Assembly (NCBI GenBank): GCA_004794785.1
Contig: SJOL01006408.1
Coordinates: 825,758 to 889,757 of the forward strand
DNA: 64,000 bases
Reading direction: 5' to 3'
Source: Opisthorchis felineus
Taxonomy: Eukaryota > Platyhelminthes > Trematoda > Opisthorchiida > Opisthorchiidae
Shown here piece after piece: positions 1 to 12,891 of this stretch. The translations under genes were made by a program, and so were the position numbers. Below the pieces are notes generated by a model. The model was not told where the DNA came from and searched no databases. It saw nothing but the letters and a program-made list of their open reading frames with translations. Within the stretch, counting starts at the first letter, position 1. Each line of letters begins with the position of its first letter.

Positions 1-2740
1 TACTTTTGACCCACTGATATTTGGTGTTGGTTGGGAGTCCGTTCGCTTCAACAAAACAAACGTTTCTCTCTTAGTATGACGATTAATCGTGCCGCCGCAC
101 GGTGTCGCAATTCTTTCATTCCTGCGTTTTGCGTTGTTATTGTCCTCATTGACCGGCATCGTTTTGCTCCTTTGTGGGAATTGTCTATTGCTGAGAAATC
201 TTTATCGACGTGACGACACATTAGGCGTTAGTCTGTGGGTGGATTTTGGTAGGTTGTTTGCATGGAAAATGAGTCGCTAGATAACTTGCCGATTTATCGA
301 TCTGTCTATTCAAGGAATTTTGTTTGTGTTCTGCGGATAGGGCGGATCGAAACTGTTCAATATCAGTTGACTTATTTCCTGAAGCGGTTGTGCTTGCGTG
401 AGATGTAACATAAATTACATCGTTTCAACGATATGATCACGATAATGTTATAACGGAATTTATAAAAACCAGCTTGTGGTAACTTAATAACTTAGCTGCC
501 TTCAGTCGAGCGTCAGTAAACTTTGAAAAGTTGATAGCATTCTCCATAACGTTCAGTTTTTTCATTATAAAAAGTCCAGTCTAATTTGTGGTAGGGCAGC
601 ACGTGCTCTGGTAATGCGAAATCCTAACAAAGCTACCCTATTTCGATAATAAAACCTGCTTCCTGGTTGGGAAGAATAAACAAGAATTCAGCAGCCGTTG
701 TGACATCTCCCCAATACCTTCAAGATGCTATGAGTTTTTCAACCGGATGCATCTGTCATGTGGCTGGGTCCATGCTCAGACCAGCATACACAGGAGTTAC
801 ACCACACACTCACTGAAAGTTTTTAATATATGCTTACGAACCGAATTTCATGGAGCCTGGCTATAAACATCCAGGATACCTTCTATGGGTTATTGTGAAA
901 CCTCGTTCTTAGTCACGAAACATGTACCAAGAATAGGTTGGTCCTAGCTGATACAATGTGGCTAACCGAGGAAAGAATAATGGTTGGAGGAAACCTACGG
1001 GTTAGTGAAAGTGGATTAATGACAGGAATTTCAAGAGTTGCATGCTAAAGTGACAACTATCATACAGCAAATCGACTGTTCGCTTATCGGTGCCGCTACT
1101 AACCGATGTATCTTACGTTGGGGTCCTCACCCGAAGCTACGCACGCTGCCAATGCACCGATCTTACCATGGCTTCCCCGTTTGTTGCGACGTCACCAGGT
1201 GATTTCTACACCGCATACAGCTTAAAAAACGGCGCCATTGTCATAGAAGGTCACGTGACACTACCAGGCAGGCCGGTGTTGTATGAATTGTTCATCTATA
1301 GGCAACAAGTTCTTTCTGCTACAAACCGCCTAATATAGGTTGGCGATACTTACTCGAAGTTTCCACCAGATTTGGTGACACGTGACCAGCAAATGACTAA
1401 GTTTGTGTTCTTGTAAATATCTTGCAACCGATCTTGGAATGCCCTGAATAGCGTCATGCTTGATGATCGGGACGTCAACAACCAAAAGAACATACCAAAA
1501 TTCCTCTGGGTTACGACCAAGTGCTGAAATTTGATGCGTCCGACAAACAAGTCAAATGTAACGGTGAGAACTAAACTCAATCAACTCAACTCAGTCTATT
1601 ATGCTGCCTAAAAGCCCGTAAGCTTTCAATCCTGAACAGATGAAGAAAAAAGGGAATTCCTCACTTTCCAGCCAGTCGAGGTGTCCGCTAATTTCTTTCG
1701 GATTATGAATGTTGTGCCCTGCTTCCAGGACACGTGATCAACATTGGTGCTGTGAGGCCAGTGGTAGTAGGCAAGCTGGGTAAGGTTACGCTCAGCAGAT
1801 GTTTGCACAGGTTTCATTGGCCCAGCCCAATCCCTGGAAGTTCAACAGCTCGTTGGTGGACATGTTTTTAATGTGCTTCAATGTAGAAAGCCACAATTCT
1901 GGAATTAAGCAAGTAAGAGCAGCGTTATATAACATGACAAACACATACTGTGCATCCAGCAAGTGTCATTCTTCTTTTGAGATTCGGTGGTCTTATTTAG
2001 AGGAGACGGTCTATTAAGTTGTCAGGGCCATCGAAGTACCACTTCCGGTCTGGTTGTCTGCGCAACACAGGTTGATTCACACAGGGTATACATGTGCGAC
2101 CTGACAACAGATTAGCGTCCTCTGTTCAGGTCACGTGGTTAGTTAGCATGACAAGGTCGGAATTGTTCTCTTTGACGTAAGTAAACTCACTTGTCACACA
2201 GCTAAACAAAGTTCGTATGAAGCGTCCCAAAACTATAGTCGGAAGCAGCCCACCGGATTGCAAAAGCTGCTAGGTGAATGACACTTTCATCGTCATCTAA
2301 ATGAATCAAATGCACTGAACATGCCAACTGATAACATTCCCGAAGACAGTCAGTTCATGATGCAAAAAGAAAATGATAGAAAACTTGCATTCTTGGGCTT
2401 ACTCATCGTTGGATTGCCAAATTGAAAACTACAAAACGAGGGCTACAGAAAAGTGTCTCGTACAGACCAAGGTCGTAGCTAAGTTGTCACAAACGAAGCT
2501 GAATTCGCGCACTTTTGAAGCGGGGTGAGACATATTGTAAATGTACGTAGTCCAAAATCACAGAAGAGGGACGCCTCGATAAATAAATATCCGATAAACT
2601 ACAGCCAGCGAAACCTCAAAAATGCCAAAGTGACTAATTTAACAACAAGGGAAAGCAACGGAGCCGTACGTCTATATAACAATATATAATGCAGCACTGG
2701 TCTACAAGCATCCGAGCACCATGAGACGAGCATTACTGGA
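1..2740. other. No supported gene
   Basis: I see no gene here that I can support. Position 89-280 (+) has a short open frame with a run of hydrophobic residues (LRFALLLSSLTGIVLLLCGN), but it has no start in good context and no convincing splice sites. Position 1090-1338 (+) is open for 82 codons with nothing recognisable. The rest is ordinary AT-leaning intergenic or intronic DNA with stops in all frames. Confidence 0.5.
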
Positions 2741-3285
2741 AGTAAAAAGAGAAATTGACACAATGAATGATAGCAATGCCTTGTACATGGTCCCACGCAA
2801 AGGTCAAAATTGGGTTTGCAGACTGCTGCCGTTGTGGCATGGAAAAGGCATATTACTGGGTCTCAAAAGACGCGTGCATTGTACGGCTGTGAGACTTGGC
2901 CACTTCAGACGGAGGATATGGGTGGCTGACCGTCAATAGCTCAGAACCATAGCTGAAGCCGACGAATTCGCAATGAGCTGACCAGGAAACGGATCTTTGT
3001 TGGAGTCCAATGCTTTTCACTTAACGAATGCATCTAGCTCTACGTGCTAGTGGGACTGGGTCATGTGTTACACATGCAGAGTTACACTCTACCGAGAACA
3101 TCGTTGTGTTTCGTACCTAATTTGGAGTGACAAAAACCTAAAGGTGGACGGAATATGGCACGGCAGAAGGAATTGAAGAATGTTACGAAAAGTTTGCCTG
3201 GTGTCGGCCCTTTTTACCGTCCAGGATGTCACCCAAGTGGCCTTCCCTGTACTTAATTGGAGACAACTAACGATATGGTGGCCAG
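2740..3285 (+). mobile_element. RTE/SR2-like LINE fragment (C-terminal part of ORF)
   Basis: This is a decayed copy of the C-terminal region found after the reverse transcriptase domain in trematode RTE/SR2-like LINEs. Frame-shifted pieces in the right order support it: LWHGKGILLGLKRRV near 2830-2875, ALYGCETWPLQTEDM near 2877-2922, LGHVLHMQSYTLPRTSL near 3050-3105, and QKELKNVTKSLPGVG followed by YRPG near 3160-3230. They match the family pattern (LYG-ETWPLR-EDM, then WLGHVLRMP-RLPRRA, then the LPGWG block) from memory of the family. The copy has many stops and frameshifts and cannot be active. A related copy lies at 30440-31040. Confidence 0.75.
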
Positions 3286-3289
3286 TCGA

Positions 3290-5920
3290 TGACAGTGGCG
3301 TTCGTGCCATCCGTTTCTACCCAGAGTGTTTCATTGAATGTGAAAGGCGTAGACAGCTCAAATGTCTGTGGTAGGTTAACTCTGTCTACCTCCGTGTTAT
3401 TCTCTACTGTTTCTGTCGATGATGGCCACGACATCTTGCAAACACTGCGACAGCCTAACGTGCGACAAACAACAATGAAGTTTTCTACCGGATTTGACGA
3501 ACACAATCTTGATGCAAACAGACACTATCAGTTTTCTCAGGTCTCCGTGCATGAAGTTCAAGACTGACACGATTTTGGCTAGAGAATATTTCACAACGTA
3601 ACTTGAATAAGATGATTCGGCGGTTGAGGCGCAAACTTAGCAACAGAAAGGTCCGCGGTTTGAACCCAACCTGAACATCTCGACTGCTTTTGACTGAACT
3701 TGAGCAGCCTGGTACTTCCTCATGTTTCCCCCAAGTTACACGGCCGCTAGTCACCGTGATGGTGTTAGAGGTGAACGACTATTACTACTGCTATTGATTT
3801 GCCTTGAAAGCTCACTGAGAGAGCCGTCAGTAAACCTAGCTAAATCGATCCAACCTATCGAACATGAAGGAAACAAGACCCCTGGTTCGACGAAGCTCAA
3901 AACTGTACCAGAAACAAGAAGAGGTAGTGGTAGATGGAGCAACCGATTTCATATCAAAAGGACTATTCACTTAGAGTGGAATATGCATCTAAACACAATG
4001 AACAAAAGTGATGAATATACTGAAAAAGAAGGCATCTGATTATTCATTCAAAAGCATGGAAATCATCCAGCACAGGCAGCCAATAAAACTCAAGAAAACG
4101 GGACCCCGCAAAGCAAAATTAACTGAGGACGTGTCAGTCAAACCAAAACAATAACACTAACAAACGTTGAAATCGTCTCCATAAACAGTCGAATTAAATG
4201 GGAGAAATCATAGCGCAACACAAATCCGGACCGACCTGATCTCAAAAGAGGTTAAAACCCTTCAAAAGATCCACGCGGATGCGAGGAATACAAACCACAA
4301 AGCAGAAAAAATAACAAGGGGACCAGCGAGGTTGCAGGAAAGTCAGCCTCCAATCAACCATCTACAATAATAGGTATCGTATGATTTTTTCCCGTGTAAA
4401 CGCAAGCTGGAAAATGCTCGCTCGACCGCTCGATGATGATATCTACTCGTTGGTGTGGAAACGTTGACATGCGAAGTTCGGTCACCGGATCAACAGCCAT
4501 CTGGTTGACAACCGGGGGAGAGGCAAATTCGTTCTTCAGCGATGAGAGGCATTAAACCGGCCTCGTGGATTGCTTGCCTCTTCACTTACAATAATCACAC
4601 GAAAACACGTTTAGTATGTGGGAATCCCGTCTTTGTTTACCGGTATTTTTAAGAATTAAATACTCACCGACTATGGGTGCTGAGATGCTGTATATCTTCA
4701 ACCACGTTTCTTCGAGACTATGATGAAACGTGGTTCCAGATGGATAACGTCTGATTTATCCACACAAAATGAGTGACATGCATGCACTGCGTGAATAGTA
4801 TTTCCCTAGCACGTTTCGTTTAAATGTTTCACGTCAACAAGTCAGATCATTCCATACTCAAAACCAGCCCCTAAGCAAACACACAAGAATGCGAGATTTT
4901 CAAGTTGTTTGCGTAGCATTTGTGGGTGGGACTTCTTCTAAGCGTAGCGTGAGTGTTTTTTCTTGATAAACGTGACTTTTAGGCAGTACCCATGATGCAT
5001 ACAAAAAATCGATCAATCTGTCTACAACCCTGTCAAGTGGCAACTTTCAGGTTTTCGCATGTCGCAGAAAAGTGAATCAGTATATGGCCCAAGGAAAGCA
5101 CTTGTAGTATGTAACGAGGACTCAAATTGATGATGCGGAACAGTATAGATATGCAGCTGGTCACCGAGTACTCACAGCTATTGCATGTCTGGATCCAAAC
5201 TCACTGGATACATCTAGTGAAACGCGAATCTGATGCATCCCGTTGCACCTCAGACAGTGATCTATCAATAGGTTAACTGGTGCACAAAAACACTTGTTGA
5301 GCGGAGCTTTCAGTGTTCGTATGGTAAAGTTTGCGGAACCCTGTTATTCCTAAACGAGTAACGGTCACCCGGGTAATTTAAATTTTGAGTAGTAGATCCC
5401 ATGGCATTTACCTCGCTGTCGGTTTGTTGCGAGCATCTGTTTAAAGGTACTTTCTTACTCTTATACTGAAGTGCGACGTACAAGATATCTTCTGAAAAAA
5501 AGGGTGTCACTTGGCTATCAAACTCTTCCTCTCTTAAGACTCGTTCACTCCATCACGCCGTGGCTCTGAAGGTGCGGCGTCTTTACTATCGATTTCAAGC
5601 AACTCACAGTCCTTTCGTTACCGTTTACCGCCGGTGGTTTTTAAATGTCAGTTCTGTACTTTGGAAATGATTGCTGCGCAAATTTTCCAACAAAACGAAG
5701 CGAAAATGGATCCTTTACACAAGTATTTGGAGACAGAACAAGTTGAACAGCCTGCGTACAAGATCCCCTAGAAGCCGAAAGGAGGCGTCTTTCATTCGGG
5801 CGTTCGCCTGTCCGATGCAGCTGACGTGGCGTTGTAGGTCAGCCGCCTTACCTTTCTTCCCACCTACGTCCATACTTTTCTGTTTTATCGTGCATTGTCA
5901 CTGCTCACATCTTGGCACTG
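3290..5920. other. No supported gene; unclassified sequence
   Basis: Nothing here can be called as a gene. Open frames at 3289-3567 and 3722-4039 are short and show no domain. The stretch around 3620-3790 looks like a dispersed repeat but was not classified. Runs of A-rich sequence at 4030-4380 look like ordinary intergenic DNA. Confidence 0.4.
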
Positions 5921-5929
5921 CCCCTCAGG

Positions 5930-6240
5930 AAGCTGACTTGCACATCTGTGTATATCCTCCGTTACCCCCTGTACATTTATCTATGTGGAACGACAGGTAT
6001 GTGAAAACAGCAATATTCTATCCTGGGTAATTATTCGTGCCGTTAGGATTGCAAACCTTTTGGTCTGCGGAGACTTGAACTGTGCCACAAATGAATTTTG
6101 GGGCAAGCATGGTCAAGGGACATTTACGAGAACATCCTAGGGTACAAAAACAGAGGGAGACGAAAGAAATAACTTTGTATCTAACCCCTAAAAGAAATAC
6201 CACCAATTCTCATATCTGATGGACCCAAATCAAAATTTAC
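5930..6240 (+). mobile_element. Possible LINE endonuclease fragment
   Basis: A short stretch reads LLVCGDLNCATNEFWG near 6050-6100. The CGDLN core matches the GD(F/L)N motif of the apurinic/apyrimidinic endonuclease-like (EEP) domain of LINEs. A preceding LHICVYPP near 5938-5962 sits where these domains usually have a VCVYR-P block. Further downstream the frames break. The match is short and could be chance; no other domain of the element is adjacent. Confidence 0.35.
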
Positions 6241-6249
6241 CACGTTTAG

Positions 6250-7980
6250 CTTGTAACTGCTAGCTGTTGGAACCAAAGCTCCTGACTTGGGGATCACCAT
6301 GTACCCCGAGCGGATCATAAGATATAGGGGACAATTATCTGGCTACTCACAAGCAATCAGAATCTTGGTAAATTAGCTAAATGAGCAACCTCGTGCAAAA
6401 TCACTGAGTCCGTGCGCACAGAAGCAGCCAGGGACAGCACGATATTGGGGTGAGAAGGGTTTAGATTTTGAAACAGATTGTTGCGAAATCCACCTGTTGA
6501 GTCGCAATCTGGAAGGAACGCGCGGTGAATTTTCATCCAAGACCACCCACCTGTCTTTTTATCACAGCCATCCTGTCCAACATGATCTCTTCCGTACAGA
6601 GGGAGACGAAGCCTTTTTCAGTTCCACAGATGAGACTGCCATCTGTACACTAATGTTGACAAACCATGCAACAGTTGCTGTTCTCCAGCAAAGTAGATCA
6701 CGTAATTTGTGAGTAGTATTTACTTATATTCACTGTTCACTTTATGAATGCAAGTTTTGTGCACACTAATCACTGGCCTCAGCAAATCCAGAGCTGAAGT
6801 CATTCCGTCACCATTCACCATCCGTCATCTTGTTCTGCTATGTCATCGCTACTTTCTTATTTCCTACAGGGCGTTAAGGTTGGGTTACTTGGGGGTTGAC
6901 TTGTCAGACACACAGCGGTCTGGCTTCCAGCTCTGAAACCGGCCATGACATAAGGATAGTCTACATCCCCCTATGTTTTAAGTATTACTCCGCAACTTCT
7001 GCCACGTTGCATCAGATTAGGCTGAATAATATTAGTTATAGTTTACTAGCCTGTGATAGATAATGATAGAAGGGTTTAGAGTAAGGATACATGGCGCAGA
7101 TGTCAACTAGTCGTGATGCAAGTTCTTCATTTGTGACGAGATATGCAAACTGGCAGAACGAAAGTCACCACAAAAAGGGGTTTGCTGGACTGAAATTCTA
7201 TGGACATCTGTCACGGATGCGATTCAACGCCCGTCCGACAAATCCACTGAACCCGCTTGGTATGTGCTATATTTGTATCTTATGTGGTCATCCATCTGAG
7301 CGAATCTAAAAAGTAGTCAGATGACACTGCCATTCTAACCACTGCATAGTAGAAACACGAGACCAACTATTGCTTGTCAGGTGTAGTGATTACGGAGTCG
7401 AGTTGCCTTGATGTCCCAAGGAACTGTAGTCAGTCTTGATCCGAGACAGTTTTGTTTAGAAGGAAATTATGATTTGGGCATAAAGAAATGGGTGTAAATT
7501 TTGCACAAGCAGTTATCCCTCCAGAACTGAGAATGTTATCAATTCGTTGTAGGACATTTACGCTGTTCGTAATTGAGGATCACGGTCGTCGCACAACTTG
7601 CGTTACTCACCAGGATCTCTAGTTAGTTGGGAAACGGAATTAAGCAGGTAAATAAGTTAGAACTTGTTGGAAAAGCAACGAATTTCAAGCACTGTTGGGA
7701 CTAAATCCGACAGAACCTCAATTCGAGCATGAAAATCACTAGAACTACCATCCTGTTGATAAGCTGTTGGTTGTTTCCTCACTCTGGTGTATATTTTGCC
7801 ATTCCACTTGAACTGACTGAAATACTTGGGTATGGAACAATCTCCCAGTTTTGAAAGGGTTTCCGCTTTTCGCTTCCATCATGTAAAGGCCAACTTCAGA
7901 CAGCGAGGCTGTACATAAATGCACATTGTTTCGCTCACAACCATAGAAACTGTCCATCAATTGTGACAAATGCCGCATGC
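6250..7980. other. No supported gene
   Basis: Short open frames (6497-6712, 6748-6936 and 7091-7309 on +, 7745-7978 on -) have no recognisable domains or good paired splice sites. I see nothing else in this stretch. Confidence 0.4.
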
Positions 7981-7984
7981 TACC

Positions 7985-8560
7985 GATTAGAATTTTACGA
8001 CTGGCAGGTTACTTATTGATGGAAACCATCTCGAACGGAGACCCAGAAGTAATGGTAACACCAGATCTGAAATTTCAAATATACCAAGTGGCAGGCAGCT
8101 GGGCTACGAAGCTTACATGGATGATTGGAGGATCATTTGACCAAACGTCTCCGATGATCTTGATTACGCACATAAGATCCAACTTGGATTGTGGACAACC
8201 TGCTACATTCCCTCCAATCAACCAGGAGGTCAGGATGCTTCAGCAAGTTCAGAGATCAGGATCTAATTCAGTGGTGAGCTTCAGAAATTCGGAGTGCTCG
8301 CTAGTTTACCGCCGAATTCGAGGTGAACTACTGCACACCTGGAGAATATTGCATGGTGCACTTGGAGAAAAGCTACGGGAGAATCACATTCTAGTTTAAT
8401 ATGCGACCATACACATAAGCTGCTCAAACACACGAGGCTGAGTTTGAACCCTCCCATTACTCTGTCATTGAGAGTAGTTAACATATGGGAAGTCCTACCT
8501 GAAACATATAGTAACCCCAGAATGCGGCGAAGGTTCGAAGCGGAAGTTTGGCAGCCACAT
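7985..8560 (+). mobile_element. CR1/Jockey-like LINE fragment, end of reverse transcriptase
   Basis: This is the thumb/C-terminal part of a non-LTR reverse transcriptase. The frame open at 7977-8399 reads VTPDLK, then ATKLTWMIGGSFD, IRSNLDCGQPA, VRMLQQVQRSGSN and YRRIRGELLHTWRILHG. After a frameshift near 8400-8445, LKHTRLSLNPPITLSLRVVNIWEVLPE follows in a second frame as two short runs. The order matches the CR1/Jockey pattern: VT-DL, then MI-R-F, R-LEY--QAW, LE-VQR, YRR-RGDL--TYRI, RVV--WN-LP. The element is truncated on both sides and frameshifted, so it is a fossil. Family assignment below CR1/Jockey is not possible by eye. Confidence 0.82.
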
Positions 8561-11500
8561 GGGCAGGTGGACCGCAGTGTGCTCTCACATTTGATGTACT
8601 GCGAACATCCCGCTGGGGAGACGACGAATTGCTGGCAACGAATTTACGCTGATTGGCCTGGAAGTTGTGAAGCACAGTGGGGATCGGCCGTTGCGGGCAA
8701 CCACAAATGACAGACTTACTGACAGATTGAGTGAGTAAGTTTGACAATCGTAGTTATGCGTCGTATTTTGGAAATCCCCGGCCTCTGCGTACTTCACCCA
8801 GGTACAAGTGCTCAAGTGAACGAGCTGCGTGAATACACCTTGCGTTCAAAAGCAGTGGATTCGAGTTTCGATTTCAGTTGGATGCATAAGTAGTTCACAT
8901 ACTGTGCTGTAAATGCACCACAGCTGGCAAATGTCACAACTCCAAAAATATTCCAATCACGCATAACCAAACAAAATTGTCGCTGCGTTCTGAACTGACC
9001 GGGGGCATCTACTAGGTTAGTTGTGGGTCAGCTGGTACGTCAGGAAATTGCACATATCTCAGCCAGTCGAAATACCAGTGCACTGCATTGTTTCGCGCAG
9101 GCCACGTAGCTACTTTTCTTAGTCTATCTCGTCTCTTGTAAACTAACTGGGATTGAAGACTGCTCCAATAGCTTGCGCGATGTTGTTCGATTGTGTCAAA
9201 TTCAAGTGTCCTTTAGGTTACAGTTAGGCTAGCCTCACTCCTATAGCACAAAGTAAATGAAAAATTTGCCGCATGTGTGGGCAACACATTCTTTTTTGAA
9301 CTTACCCTCATTTCGAGACGATGCGGTTAATTGGCGTGAAGGGAAATGTCTCGATAGCACAAAACGGAGTGTTAAGGTGGTGGCAAGGTCATGGGACGAT
9401 TGGCCTTGTTTTGGTCGAAATATTCACGCGCGTGTATCCTAGTTACAGGACACGTACATCCTGTCATAACTCGAGCGAAAGTTGCTTGTCTAGGTAACAC
9501 GTACAGCAGATCTGCTGTTGTACATTTGCTTAGTCTGTGGGGAGATGGATATCCGAACCTGAATGCTGTCATCGTTTCTATCGAACTAAAGAATCGATGA
9601 TCGTACTGATACCTCTGAGATTGCTGGTACACCACCTGATAGCCTGGAGGACAATCAGTCGTTTTTTTTTAAATGCTAGTTATCCTACTCACTTACAGTG
9701 CGTTCAGTAAAACACATCACTGTTCAATTTTCAAACCAGATTTGTAGAGAAACAGTGCATGGCCGCTTAATACTTCTGGGTAGCTATGCACAGTGGCACC
9801 ATCCTTGATTGTTTTCCCGCAGTGCTCTTAATGCACAATGCGTTTGGTCTCACGGATCTGTGTCCATTAGCATAAAAGTCACGGTGTTGGCAAACGATGA
9901 CCTTTAGCAGAGGAGTCATTTGAAACGACTCGTGTATACCATCTGAGACAGTTTATGTGGGGTCATACCTAAGTCACATTTGGGAGCTACTTCAGTGACT
10001 TCAGCGCAGTAACGAAGCACAGATACACAATCAGTGAGAAACTGATTGTGTAGTGAAATATTTCTGCAGTGCAATGAAGTAAATGAATAAAACTCTTGCA
10101 CATGAAATGAATTTAGCTTTCATTGCCCCTGTTCCTTTCAGTGTTTGGTTCACTCTCCCTCGAGTCTGAGTCGCTAGTGTATGAGACTTGACATCAGTCC
10201 TAGCCACAGCGTTCTTCTTTAAGTATTCCTTTGATTTAAATTGTTATATGGACTTCAATTTTTGTCGGCCTTCACAAACATCTAGAATGACATGATGCTG
10301 CTTATGGTAGTTAACGTATGTCTCTCCAGATGGTACCTGAGATGCCAGAAAGCAAATTAATCGATGGCTGTATAATCTAAGCCTCGTGAATCAATCTTTA
10401 GCGTATTATCACGTGGTTTGTTTGCTACTTCCTTCTGAGGACATTCACCAAAAAAATATGACTGTGTGTATTTGTGTTCCGTCCAGTATGCTGCTGAGTC
10501 GGTTTTGAATATAGCTTGACTGTTCTGGGCAATAAACTGTTGATCCAGTAATTAAATATAAGTTGTTAACCATCGCACTTTGATGATATTTGCTACCCGC
10601 TGTTGACGAAACATTAACGAAGTGGTTGACGGGTCCTAATGTGGAAGTGAACTGGATCTTCTTAGAGGTTGAACAATGAAGCCTACAAACTACCGCTTAT
10701 TGCGTACTCACGACTCTTTATGTGGCTTCGAATCGGTACCCTTCTGTTCAGAAGTTTAGTGTCTGTGATGTCTGATCAGCATTGGGTACAGCATAAAGTC
10801 GGACAGGCTATGACAACGACGTAGAATCATGTCACGTGACTCATCTTTGGTAGGCTTTATCACTGACAACTCTCAGAGGAAAGCTCATATGAATCGGTTG
10901 AATGCATTGTTTTCTGGAAAGTGACATACGTTTATTGTTACCAGTGTGGAGTGTTTTAGTCTGACCTCCATCTCTCGTTCTGCGAGTCGTTATATGGTTG
11001 ATTAAAAGTGGAAGATTTGATAGTTACGGTTCAGCAGGACTTTTCATTATTTGAATACAAAAGGAAATCGCTCGTGGTTACTAGTTCACAAGATGCATCT
11101 AGTGCATTTAGCCGTTTTTCGACCTTCTCATTCATCCAGTTCTCGCTTCCAACTCCGCATCCGTCATTAAATAATGACTTTCGATCAAAATGTACCTATT
11201 GGTCCTACGACCTGGCATAAATCTGGTTGGTCTTTGCATACGTCGTTCTGATTGGCCGTCGAAATCTGAGAGGCTTTTTATCGCCATGCCCAGTCTTAAA
11301 CGTTACACCAGCTGATAAAGATGTCGCTAGACCGTACGATGCATACTGTGCACACCTACGAATGCTGATCATATGTAAGCCCTTTAAAGATTCTAAGTTT
11401 TTTCGACCACTTTACTTCGAAGGGGGCAATACAGAAAAGTAGGATGTTGCAACTTATTCATTCATTTATTCATCATATTTGTTTTTGCTCGCTCTTAGTG

Positions 11501-12130
11501 GTCGGGCAGCGGATTAAGTGTTTGATCTCTTCGTATGCCGCACCAAATACACCAGAATCACTTTATAACCTTGCATTATAATGGTTGGTGGAACTCAGTT
11601 TGGTATGCGCATGGCTGCACTCACTAATGTGTATAATACATTCAGATTCGGACTCGGGCTTCGGTTCCCAATAGATGCGAAATGCTAATGAAACCAGTCT
11701 AGACATATGGGAAAGCAACCATCAAGTCTGTGTGTACGGTTGGTGATCGATAATCACTCCCGTAATGCAAAAACCGAGCGACCATTGTCGGGAGCGCACG
11801 CCTAGCCTCGGAGCTGATGGGTAACGCACACCTGAACACTATTCAGCACGGGTTAAAGGCTTAAGACATGGCTCGCAGTAAGCAATAATAAGTGTGACAG
11901 TATCTACTGATCACATGGTTGTTTCGCTCATCTGTCCAGGGCACTTTTGACAGTGTTTCACACTTCTCTGGTATACTGTTCCCGGCAGGCCGAGTTCATG
12001 TTAAAAACTGGGGAAGTACCTAATTGTCAGTAGGCTTAACTTATCAAAGCATAAAATTTTATTAGCGTTGTGGGGTAGGAAGTGCTCCAGAAATTAAAAA
12101 AAATTGGAAAAGATCAAAGTTGATCGCCTT
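8560..12130. other. No supported gene
   Basis: I could not support any exon or element in this stretch. Open frames such as 9372-9635 (-), 11008-11220 (+) and 11227-11442 (+) are within chance length. The minus strand near 10735 has a GATTCGAAGCC string resembling a tRNA B box, but no A box or tRNA fold was found around it. Confidence 0.4.
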
Positions 12131-12144
12131 CGTCTGCTCCGACC

Positions 12145-12400
12145 TGACAATTCAGCATGTGCTAATGGAATAGTGGTGACACACTCGCCTGACATATCAG
12201 ATGCCCGGAGTTGAGACTCCGACACAATCAAGGATATGCATTGCTGGTAAGCTCCATTCAGAGAAAAACTCGAGTCCGGTGCATTCCATCTTTGTTGTTA
12301 GATGACCGGAATAATTGTGTCCGGGCTGGAGTTTTAAAACAGGGTGCTGTGCGTGTCAGTTCTACAAACTCCGCAACCACCCACAACAATTAAGCTAATA
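12145..12400 (+). repeat. tRNA-headed SINE-like repeat, copy 1
   Basis: The head looks like a tRNA. AGTGGTGACACACTCGCC resembles an A-box/D-arm region, CTGACATATCAG forms an anticodon-like arm, and CGGAG and CTCCG pair around a TTGAGA loop as a T-arm. The body that follows shares blocks with copies at 57280-57480 and 58165-58330: a GGTAAGCTCC/GGTGAGCTCC block, ACTCGAG-CC, and a block ending GTGTCCGGGCTGGAG here and GCGCCCGGACTAGAG in copy 2. tRNA-derived SINEs are made by pol III and moved by LINEs; that role is inferred from the family. No 3' tail or target-site duplication was identified. Confidence 0.5.
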
Positions 12401-12891
12401 TTCGAGAAACTTCATGAGGCTTTGAAATATCTACACTTTGCTCCAGCTATGGAGAAAGATTTCCTTCCAAATCCTTATGTTGCGCTCCCACACTACGGTC
12501 ATTTTCTAGCGAGTTGAGCGTATTTGCATAGTCTCTAACTTGAGAGCATGAAAACTAACGCACTTTACGTCTCTGTGTGACTTCTAAGAAGAAAAATCCA
12601 ATGCTTCTATCTCTTCTAGGCAGTTCCACATTTTTGCCGTTTAGCTGCAGTGTTTAGAGTTTAAGTTATTTTCAATGCACCACTCGCCACCACTCGCGCT
12701 CCGGTTTGGAAACCGAACTGGGCTTTTGGACAAGTTTGTCGAGACACTAAGGTTTCGTGTGGGCCGGTAATATTCGCCGCGTTGATATGACCAAACCCAT
12801 CAGCACCAGACTCTATTGTCCTCCCGTTGCCTAGACGGCTAGTGCTTTGGTCTACAGTCAACTACGAATGTCTCCGAACTCCCTAAAGTTT

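Noticed and set aside
89..280. Hydrophobic open frame, possible membrane protein exon
   Set aside because: It starts at GTG rather than ATG, an in-frame stop lies 12 bases upstream, and no acceptor fits the frame.
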